DNA from: Acidobacteriaceae bacterium
GTDB taxonomy: Bacteria; Acidobacteriota; Terriglobia; Terriglobales; Acidobacteriaceae
Direction of reading: 5' to 3'
Assembly (NCBI GenBank): GCA_003133425.1
Contig: PKXI01000416.1
Span: 1 to 5,300 of the forward strand
DNA length: 5,300 nucleotides
Shown: one piece after another, positions 1 to 4,775 of the stretch
Numbering within the stretch: position 1 is the stretch's first letter
Layout of the letters: every line of letters begins with the position of its first letter
Translations under genes and position numbers: made by a program
Notes under the pieces: generated by a model
Database searches by the model: none
Told to the model about the DNA's origin: nothing
What the model saw: the letters and a program-made list of their open reading frames with translations, nothing else

Positions 1-147
1 TACGCGGCTGTGGGGAGGAGTCATTCATCTGGTCGAAGTCTATGCGGTGGGAAGAGAACTAGGAATCCTAATCCACGCCTTGCCTCTCGAATGTCGTGGG
101 GACATGCCCAACACAGGAGGAAACGTCTCAGCGCTGACAATTCAAGC

Positions 148-166
148 GCCTCCATGCAGGGGAGGC
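148..166 (-). terminator. Weak hairpin downstream of the UPF0149 gene
   Basis: GCCTCC (148-153) and GGAGGC (161-166) form a perfect 6-bp stem with a 7-nt loop, 14 nt after the UPF0149 stop codon. On the minus strand no uridine tract follows the stem, so it would be a poor intrinsic terminator; it may instead be a 3' stability hairpin. Confidence 0.28.
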
Positions 167-179
167 AAACAAAACACGG

Positions 180-890
180 CTAGTTCACCGTCGCCCCGCC
201 GGAGCACCGCTTGTACTTCTTCCCTGAGCCGCATGGACACGGATCATTCCGCCCAACCCTGGAAACGTCGCGCCGTGATTCGGACGTGAATGTGGTGCCT
301 GCGTAGGATTCTCGATGCTCCCGGAAACACTGATACGCCCCCAAAAGCCCAGCCGCCATCTGCACGAGGACTTCTTCGCGCTTCTTAGGGCTGATCGGCT
401 CGGGGCGCATTTCCGGGTCTGGGTCGAGCTCGTGGCAGAGCATCATCATCGGGATCAGGCACCCTCCGTGCTCCTCATCGTTAACCAACTCTGCCCAGCC
501 GTCGTGGCGCAGGCCTGTGCCGTGCATGAAGCCGCGAGCCCAGTCGTTGCCCTGCACCATGCCATCCTTGTTTTCAAGCAGCAGCGGCACGTAGATCGCA
601 CCCTTGAACAGCGTCCCGGCAATGTCGTTCCAGTGCCGCATCATGAGCCCGAAGATCTTGTTTGCCTCATCGATGCTGGCGAACACGCAGGTGTCCGCTA
701 TCTCGCCGCCGAAGACTTCCCGGTAGTATCCGCTCGGCATCACGGCCTTCGGTCCCGCGATGAGGGCGGCGAAGAACCCGTCGAGTACCTCGACGTTCAT
801 CGCCCTGCCGCCTTTGCAGTTCTTGAGGAAGTCGCCGAGGTGGTCAAGCTCGGCGTCCGTTAGAGGCTTGTTCTGGGTGAAGGTTCTCAT
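180..890 (-). CDS. UPF0149/YecA-like protein with C-terminal SEC-C motif
   Basis: A complete 236-aa protein of the UPF0149 (YecA-like) family. The body carries family hallmarks: an N-terminal helical segment ([13 protein letters not shown], residues 10-22), the [12 protein letters not shown] core (36-47), and [10 protein letters not shown] (115-124). The tail is a SEC-C metal-binding motif, [17 protein letters not shown] (213-229), like the one at the C-terminus of SecA. Such tails bind zinc or iron and are linked to ribosome or secretion contacts; the molecular role of this family is otherwise poorly known. The fourth ligand, normally Cys or His straight after C229, is Ser230 here. I chose the ATG at 890 because GAGG (897-900) lies 6 nt upstream and family similarity begins there; the frame stays open to 944, but that extension overlaps kinase-derived sequence in another frame. 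The protein is cytoplasmic, with no signal peptide. It is the last gene of the minus-strand run. Family assignment is firm; function is not. Confidence 0.9.
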   Translation of the reverse strand: MRTFTQNKPLTDAELDHLGDFLKNCKGGRAMNVEVLDGFFAALIAGPKAVMPSGYYREVFGGEIADTCVFASIDEANKIFGLMMRHWNDIAGTLFKGAIYVPLLLENKDGMVQGNDWARGFMHGTGLRHDGWAELVNDEEHGGCLIPMMMLCHELDPDPEMRPEPISPKKREEVLVQMAAGLLGAYQCFREHRESYAGTTFTSESRRDVSRVGRNDPCPCGSGKKYKRCSGGATVN

Positions 891-891
891 C

Positions 892-1206
892 GGGTACCTC
901 AACGATGTTGGGATGGTGCAACTGGTAGGCTGCCCGCGCTTCATGCCCGAAGCGCTTCAAAAAGCGCGGGGCTTGGCTCAGTTCGCTGGAGATAAACTTG
1001 AGTGCCCTCTGGCGATTGAGCAGAATGTGCTCCGCCAAGTTCACCGTTCCCATGCCACCGCGGCCTAGCAGACGCACGATCCGGTACTTGCCTCAGATCA
1101 CCGTTCCCGGTTCAAGCTCCCGCCGCTCAATCAGCAGCGCGCCGTCGGTGGGAAAGTTGGTTTGATGATTTGGATAGGCCGAATCGCACAGCGGATAGGT
1201 CTTCAT
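892..1206 (-). pseudogene. Serine/threonine protein kinase, N-terminal remnant with in-frame stop
   Basis: Remnant of a bacterial Hanks-type (Pkn-like) serine/threonine kinase. From an ATG at 1206 (AAGG about 7 nt upstream) the frame reads MKTYPLCDSAYPNHQ, then TDGALLIERRELEPGTVI, then a TGA stop at 1093-1095 (codon 38). It continues in the same frame with GKYRIVRLLGRGGMGTV. Recognisable parts after the stop are the glycine-rich ATP loop GRGGMGTV (codons 48-55), the ATP-binding Lys in RALKF (codon 70), the helix-C Glu in GHEARAAY (codon 89) and HHPNIVEV (97-104). Similarity then ends abruptly at the UPF0149 start; the HRD and DFG motifs and the rest of the kinase are absent. Related kinases, as I recall them, begin with a Cys-rich stretch (CPxC...CPTDG); here two expected Cys are Tyr4 and Phe18. 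Residual initiation at a GTG (1077) would give a 77-aa fragment without catalytic residues. It lies 33 nt after the zinc-finger-like gene, probably once an operon. Confident as a broken gene. Confidence 0.88.
897..900 (-). promoter_or_regulatory. Shine-Dalgarno site of the UPF0149 gene
   Basis: GAGG on the minus strand, 6 nt before the ATG at 890. It decides the start of the UPF0149 gene against the longer open frame. The same bases are the Glu and start of the Val codon of the kinase remnant's NIVEV segment, so the site appears to have been supplied by the neighbouring broken gene. Confidence 0.65.
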
Positions 1207-1239
1207 ACGCCCGCCTTGGGATTTGGACTTGGCAATTCG

Positions 1240-1482
1240 CTACTGAATATGAATTGAGGTCGCTTCCCTCACGATTCGCACCGCGGCCTGATTTACGTCC
1301 TCGGGCGGATGCTTTTGCTTTCGGTGGAGATCGAACTGAGCTTTGAACCACCTGAGCTTCTCCCCAATAAAGACGGTTCGGAGTTCTCCTCCCGGCATTT
1401 CCTCGCCACAAGCCGTGCAGTTCGCAGACGCAGGGAAATTCTTCGCGTCGTAAATGAGCCTTAACGTTGGTGGATGAGCCAT
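1240..1482 (-). CDS. Small zinc-finger-like protein (CxxC...HxxxxH)
   Basis: An 80-aa protein starting MAHPPTLRLIYDAKNFPASA. It has CTACGEEMP with Cys22 and Cys25, and a helix-like stretch FKAQFDLHRKQKH with His53 and His58. This CxxC...HxxxxH ligand order suggests a single zinc finger, though the 27-residue gap between the pairs is longer than in the classic C2H2 finger. The C-terminus, EDVNQAAVRIVREAT, looks helical. I recall similar small hypothetical proteins in Acidobacteriota but no assigned function; DNA, RNA or protein binding are all possible. ATG at 1482 is preferred over the in-frame TTG at 1488, although neither has a clear Shine-Dalgarno site. It precedes the kinase remnant by 33 nt on the same strand. 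The residue pattern is coherent and the frame is uninterrupted, so I think it is real. Confidence 0.7.
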   Translation of the reverse strand: MAHPPTLRLIYDAKNFPASANCTACGEEMPGGELRTVFIGEKLRWFKAQFDLHRKQKHPPEDVNQAAVRIVREATSIHIQ

Positions 1483-1543
1483 GCCCAAAGTCTACGCCCG
1501 GCGCTGCCCCACCGCCAGACCTGCGGAAAAGCAAACTGCGCGG

Positions 1544-1702
1544 TCAGCCCTTGAATGGGGGATGCAACAAACGGGAACGGAACTTTCCAGTCTTCCGAGC
1601 TTTCCGGTTGAATTCATCGATATTCCGGCGATTCAAAGTGACACTGAGGTACGCCCAAATAAGACAGCCGACGACTATTGGGAGAAACCATTCCATGGCC
1701 AT
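1544..1702 (-). CDS. Small single-pass membrane protein, 52 aa
   Basis: A short ORF starting MAMEWFLPIVVGCLIWAYLS. It has one hydrophobic segment (about residues 5-21) followed by a strongly basic, polar tail (LNRRNIDEFNRKARKTGKFRSR, 24-44, with one gap in charge), a layout expected of an anchor with a cytoplasmic tail by the positive-inside rule. The ATG at 1702 has GAGGG at 1710-1714, 7 nt upstream; a second in-frame ATG lies two codons later (1696). It stops at TGA 1544-1546. Codons fit a real gene better than the overlapping plus-strand frames, which show no recognisable protein features. I do not recognise a family. It lies 61 nt before the zinc-finger-like gene and may be co-transcribed with it. 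Confidence 0.5.
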   Translation of the reverse strand: MAMEWFLPIVVGCLIWAYLSVTLNRRNIDEFNRKARKTGKFRSRLLHPPFKG

Positions 1703-1709
1703 GGGAGAA

Positions 1710-1714
1710 CCCTC
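1710..1714 (-). promoter_or_regulatory. Shine-Dalgarno site of the 52-aa ORF, within a small hairpin
   Basis: GAGGG on the minus strand, 7 nt before ATG 1702. Flanking bases GGAGA (1704-1708) and TCTCC (1713-1717) can pair around a 4-nt loop (1709-1712), which would place this site in the loop and one stem arm, just before the start codon. The stem is short. Confidence 0.45.
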
Positions 1715-1784
1715 TCCATGCCGACCAGCATACGCCGATTTGGGGCCAGTGGAGCAAGATGGTCGTGTGCTGGGCTGGCGATCG

Positions 1785-1934
1785 TTAGCTGGGCTGACGA
1801 ACTGAGGGGCGCACGGCGTTTTTTGGCACAGTCTCAGTGATCACTCTCGCCGGACATGGCCCATGAATGGAATCCACGATGAAGGGAGTTAGGATCATCG
1901 CGACAAATATGAGACAGATCGAAATATCAACCAT
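1785..1934 (-). CDS. Small single-pass membrane protein, 49 aa
   Basis: A short ORF starting MVDISICLIFVAMILTPFIV, with one hydrophobic segment (about residues 4-20) and a polar tail ending NAVRPSVRQPS. The ATG at 1934 is chosen because GGAGG (1943-1947) lies 8 nt upstream. The frame is open further to 2132, but that extension is Arg- and Ser-rich, shows no protein-like pattern and has no comparable start. No family is recognised. The topology resembles many tiny membrane proteins that modulate larger membrane partners, but nothing here names a partner. It is the first gene of the minus-strand run, 82 nt before the 52-aa membrane ORF, which has the same one-helix design. Support is the ribosome site plus composition only. 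Confidence 0.42.
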   Translation of the reverse strand: MVDISICLIFVAMILTPFIVDSIHGPCPARVITETVPKNAVRPSVRQPS

Positions 1935-1942
1935 AAACAAGC

Positions 1943-1947
1943 CCTCC
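1943..1947 (-). promoter_or_regulatory. Shine-Dalgarno site of the 49-aa ORF
   Basis: GGAGG on the minus strand, 8 nt before ATG 1934. It is the main reason for choosing this internal start within a longer open frame. Confidence 0.5.
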
Positions 1948-2145
1948 AGTAGGCTTGAATTGGCGTAGCCGAGACCAATGGGGATCGGGTCCAATTGCTG
2001 GAAACGTACCGCGACAGCGCACGGAAGAGAAATACCTCTTCTGTCGGAACGGCATGGCCAACTGGTAATCAGAAGTAACCTATGCGTACAGGAAGGCTTC
2101 CAGCCACGGCGGGCATCGGTCTTCGACCGCAATTGTACCGTCGGA

Positions 2146-2174
2146 CTTCCAGTACGCTTCAGGAGCGTTACAAT
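2146..2174 (+). promoter_or_regulatory. Possible sigma-70 type promoter for the nuclease-like gene
   Basis: TACAAT at 2169-2174 matches the -10 consensus at five of six bases and lies about 56 nt before the start at 2230. The best -35 at 17-bp spacing, CTTCCA (2146-2151), matches at only three positions. The assignment is therefore weak. Confidence 0.25.
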
Positions 2175-2218
2175 TCGAGCGAATCGGTGATGAAAAAGGA
2201 GATTCAGGCTAGAGAGAT

Positions 2219-2222
2219 GAGG
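2219..2222 (+). promoter_or_regulatory. Shine-Dalgarno site of the nuclease-like gene
   Basis: GAGG with 7 nt to the ATG at 2230. It selects a start in the frame opposite to the long downstream frame, and so exposes the frameshift in the gene. Confidence 0.6.
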
Positions 2223-2229
2223 TCAGGCA

Positions 2230-2699
2230 ATGGTTGTTGCCACGGCAAAGGACAAAGCGCTTATAGGAGCGGCAGGGGTGTTTCACGTAACGGCGAGCTT
2301 TCGCTGCGTGGCATGATAGCTCTACCAACCATTCGGAATACTGCCGGATTCGACATTATCGCGGCGAGTCGTGATGGCAAACGTCACGCAAATATCCAGG
2401 TCAAGACATCGAGTCAGCGGCCTACCTTCTTGCCTATTTGTTGGAGAATCGAAAGCGTGAAGGACGGACCTGATGATTACTATGTTCTTCTCCGCCGTAA
2501 TCCGAAGAACGATGCGTTCCAGGGTTACATGCTGACCGGCAGGGAAATGAAGGAAAAGCTGGCGGCGTATGAGGCTCCTTACACCAAGAACAGGCAGGAG
2601 AGGAAATTTAACCTGTGCCTATGCTTATATGTTGATCAAGCACTACAGATCGAAAAAGAGGATCTTGAGTCTTTGCCGTTGGAACGAATGCGAAAATGA
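2230..2699 (+). pseudogene. PD-(D/E)xK nuclease-like protein, frameshifted near the N-terminus
   Basis: The gene starts at ATG 2230 behind a good ribosome site and reads MVVATAKDKALIGAAGVFHV, then TAS. It then runs out of frame to a TGA shortly after (FRCVA, stop). The continuation is in the next frame: ELSLRGMIALPTIRNTAG from about 2295, then FDIIAASRDGKRHANIQVKTS and on to TGA 2699. The combined product would be about 157 aa. The pattern of a helix with (S)ELSLRG, then RNTAGFDI (Asp at 2352-2354), then IQVKTS (Gln 2397, Lys 2403) fits the PD-(D/E)xK-type nuclease fold with a QxK active site, as in small resolvase- or restriction-like proteins. Losing one copy of a GAGC pair near 2295-2298 would explain the shift. 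The downstream frame is open from 2082, so starts such as ATG 2190 could still make a protein with a scrambled N-terminus. Substrate and role are unknown. A 101-nt gap separates it from the next gene. Confidence 0.7.
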
Positions 2700-2800
2700 C
2701 GGCCAGCCGGGCACTCGGGGGATTGAACTTCCACCTATTGGTGAAGATCTGTGCTTCAATGATTGCAAAGCTGGAACTTGAGAAAGGTGAATAGCCTGTC

Positions 2801-3706
2801 ATGGCAGCAAAATCTGGGCTCGAAAAATGGTATTGGATTGCGGGTGTAGTTGGAACGATCATTGCCGGCTTCGCGCTATCCGAACACTCAGACAAAGTCT
2901 CGGGCATTTTGCATTTCGGCCGAAATCAAAGGCAAATTGTTCGGAACCAAGGAACGATTATCGCTGATCCCAAGGCCGCAGCTGCCAACGAGCCCGTGGA
3001 TATCGTAGGGAAATGGGATCGCGCTCAAGGGGAGGCGATGGCTGTAGCTGAGCTTGAACGTAAGGCGTGGGATCCTGAAGATTTCCTCGACGGCGACCCA
3101 CCGTACGCGCACAAATTCGTGAGTGAGCATAGCGTTCTCTTCAAGAATCGTCACTTAATTGTTCTAACCTTTCAGACTGCTCCCAAGGATTATGTGTGTC
3201 GTTCGTGCATTCCCTTTTTGAGTTTTTTCGAATTCGAGGAACGGCAGGGAGGTTGGAAGCGGATTAGTTCCGATCTTGGGGTAGTCCGAGTCGGGAGGGA
3301 CGGTAAGTTTTTGCAGGAAAACATAAGCGTGAGGGTAATTGGTGAAAACACGTACGGAGTTTTCCTCACGGACTGGGATACTTCGGATCAAGGAGTTTGG
3401 TCTCGAGACGTTTCCGTCCTGGCAAGAATCGGAGGCTCATTCAGAAAGATAATGGGCCTTGAGACAGGCTATTCCGTTCCCGAGTCTGGGGGCTGGTCAA
3501 GCACGATTACAACTTCTCCGACATCTACGGGACTATATGATCTTGTTGTCGACAGAGTGCAGAACGACCCACACCATACATTCAAATGGGACGATGGCCG
3601 GGACGGGGACAGGAAAGGTGTTGCGGACGATGACGGCAGCATTCGCCCTCGTGATGTTTTCAAGTTCGATGGGAATAGCTACGTGCGCAGAGACGATTTC
3701 CGCTGA
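2801..3706 (+). CDS. Membrane-anchored protein of unknown function, 301 aa
   Basis: A complete ORF with no family I recognise. The N-terminus has one membrane segment (about residues 10-26, WYWIAGVVGTIIAGFAL) without a clear cleavage site, so it is probably an inner-membrane anchor with the rest outside the cytoplasm. After a linker (QRQIVRNQGTIIAD, 43-56; AAAANEP, 59-65) comes a predicted beta-rich domain with a CRSC pair (Cys133, Cys136) that could be a disulphide or metal site. Late segments are GLYDLVVDRV (244-253), FKWDDGRDGD (261-270) and FKFDGNSYV (287-295); the last resembles the end of small beta repeats seen in other uncharacterised secreted proteins. The ATG at 2801 has AAAGG upstream but at an overlong spacing of about 12-13 nt, so initiation may be weak. 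It follows the broken nuclease-like gene on the same strand. It could be transcribed with it, but function cannot be inferred from that. Codon use and length support a real gene. Confidence 0.75.
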   Translation: MAAKSGLEKWYWIAGVVGTIIAGFALSEHSDKVSGILHFGRNQRQIVRNQGTIIADPKAAAANEPVDIVGKWDRAQGEAMAVAELERKAWDPEDFLDGDPPYAHKFVSEHSVLFKNRHLIVLTFQTAPKDYVCRSCIPFLSFFEFEERQGGWKRISSDLGVVRVGRDGKFLQENISVRVIGENTYGVFLTDWDTSDQGVWSRDVSVLARIGGSFRKIMGLETGYSVPESGGWSSTITTSPTSTGLYDLVVDRVQNDPHHTFKWDDGRDGDRKGVADDDGSIRPRDVFKFDGNSYVRRDDFR

Positions 3707-3796
3707 TGCCCGGTTCGCGACCCTTGCCGCGAATTGACTGCAACCTAAACCTATCGAAGACTAACATTCCGCTTTGTACAAAATGCCAGGGGCCGA

Positions 3797-4675
3797 TCAC
3801 TTGTGCAATTGCAGTTTCCAAGTCTGCTGACAATCTTTTGGATCAGTCCCGGTTCTAGGAACAATGATCGTAATGGTGTTGTCCTGAATGTCGATTTCAT
3901 ACGAACGTGCAGGAGTCCAGCCATAATAGGTATAACCCTCCCATCGCAGCCCCCCTGTATCATCTACGGTAGCTCTCAAGTAAGGAAATAGACCTTCCAC
4001 TATGTCACCGCTAACCTCGTTGATTTCAATGAGAGATCCAGATTTGGGAACTGTCACGATTGACCGTTTGCCGTGAGCGATAAGTTCTCCCTGCGGATTT
4101 GTGCAGTCAGAAGACAGATCCCAGGTTCGGAACGGAAAATCGATCTTTGCACGAATTGTGGCATCTGCCTTATCCAACCATCCTTTGTTTTTGAGTTGTC
4201 CCAACAACTGCTGCAAGGCTGGATCCGTGCTATCTGCTGCCCCTGCCGCGATCAGTCTCTGTCCGGCTTTGTAACCTTTCATAGGCTCATCGAGACTGAT
4301 GGCCGAAACCACGCGAAACTGCCAGAGCAGCATCTGGTCTGGATGCTTCTGCAAAAATGGAGCGCTCTGAGCCTTCTTCAACAAGGCTTCATAAGCCATC
4401 GCGTAATTTTGGGTTTCGTCGGCGACCTGACCGGTGCCAATGTAGGCGAAGAAAAGGTCAGGTTTTTCTCGAATCATTCGGAGGCCAAGGATCGTGCCAA
4501 ACGAATGAGCGACCAGGATTACTTTGCGCTTTCCCAGATGTTTACACAGATATTCCGTTAATTTGATTCCATCCTGCGTCATGCGATCCAGGGTCATCGT
4601 AGGCGCAACCGACGCCGCAACCACCGGCGCATCCAACTTCCGATGCGCCTCTACTAGCCAATAGGGCAATCGCAT
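3797..4675 (-). CDS. Truncated, chimeric alpha/beta-hydrolase-like ORF
   Basis: A 292-aa ORF whose residues 26-101 match the nucleophile half of proline-iminopeptidase-like alpha/beta hydrolases: TMTLDRMTQDGIKLTEYL, GKRKVILVAHSFGTILGLRM with nucleophile Ser58 in AHSFG, then PDLFFAYIGTGQVADETQNYA. The preceding part of that fold (HGGPG oxyanion loop, WDQRG strand) is absent. In its place residues 2-24, starting RLPYWLVEAHRKLDAPVVAA, recall the tail of Eco57I/type IIG-like DNA methyltransferases (WLxxAHxxLDxAVxAAYGW). The C-terminal part (about 178-292: TWDLSSDC, HGKRSIVTVPKSG, EGYTYYGW, TGTDPKDCQQTWKLQ) is a beta-rich sequence unlike a hydrolase; I see no catalytic Asp or His segment. A TGA lies five codons before ATG 4675 and no Shine-Dalgarno site is visible. 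The simplest reading is a recombination product that is probably inactive as a hydrolase. An uncharacterised natural fusion is the alternative. It converges with the 301-aa gene, 90 nt away. Confidence 0.65.
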   Translation of the reverse strand: MRLPYWLVEAHRKLDAPVVAASVAPTMTLDRMTQDGIKLTEYLCKHLGKRKVILVAHSFGTILGLRMIREKPDLFFAYIGTGQVADETQNYAMAYEALLKKAQSAPFLQKHPDQMLLWQFRVVSAISLDEPMKGYKAGQRLIAAGAADSTDPALQQLLGQLKNKGWLDKADATIRAKIDFPFRTWDLSSDCTNPQGELIAHGKRSIVTVPKSGSLIEINEVSGDIVEGLFPYLRATVDDTGGLRWEGYTYYGWTPARSYEIDIQDNTITIIVPRTGTDPKDCQQTWKLQLHK

Positions 4676-4762
4676 GAAGGAACCCGCTCAAGCGAGGCCA
4701 AAGAGTTCGGCTCGGTAGCTATCGCTTGTTGCGGCTACCGGCGCAGATCGGTGGGCGTCCGC

Positions 4763-4768
4763 TACACT
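4763..4768 (+). promoter_or_regulatory. Possible -10 box for leaderless expression of the DUF2784 gene
   Basis: TACACT (TAnnnT type) ends 7 nt before ATG 4776, which would put the transcript start at or next to the start codon. No Shine-Dalgarno site precedes the ATG, in keeping with a leaderless mRNA. No good -35 box is seen at 16-18 bp. Confidence 0.35.
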
Positions 4769-4775
4769 GGTCCGC

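Larger units (their letters stand above)
1935..2229. other. Divergent intergenic region
   Basis: About 295 bases between the minus-strand small membrane ORF and the plus-strand nuclease-like gene. Open frames cross it on both strands, but I see no domain, start signal or composition that supports a gene. Divergent promoters for both flanking units should lie here. Apart from the two ribosome sites and one possible -10 box on the plus strand, I see no operator, RNA gene or repeat. Confidence 0.5.

Noticed and set aside
1..28. Possible minus-strand gene start at ATG 28 (MNDSSPQPR)
   Set aside because: There is no ribosome site and only nine codons are visible.
47..289. Plus-strand 80-codon frame at the window start
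   Set aside because: It runs antisense into the UPF0149 C-terminus, has no recognisable domain and no clear start signal.
315..863. Long plus-strand open frame of 182 codons
   Set aside because: It lies antisense to the clearly real UPF0149 gene and shows no protein-like features of its own.
891..944. 18-residue N-terminal extension of the UPF0149 protein from a start at 944
   Set aside because: It overlaps kinase-derived codons in another frame, shows no family similarity, and the ATG at 890 has a good ribosome site.
1481..1840. Plus-strand open frames of 112-119 codons
   Set aside because: Composition is not protein-like, no ribosome site was found, and they oppose the better supported 52-aa membrane ORF.
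2290..2301. Programmed -1 ribosomal frameshift in the nuclease-like gene
   Set aside because: No X-XXY-YYZ slippery heptamer is present at the junction; loss of a GAGC copy explains the shift more simply.
3804..3813. Perfect palindrome TGCAATTGCA near the end of the hydrolase ORF
   Set aside because: It lies inside coding sequence, is short, has no second copy that I can see, and is not followed by a T tract, so it is probably chance.
4073..4561. Plus-strand 162-codon frame
   Set aside because: It is antisense to the hydrolase-like region, whose motif content clearly marks the minus strand as coding.
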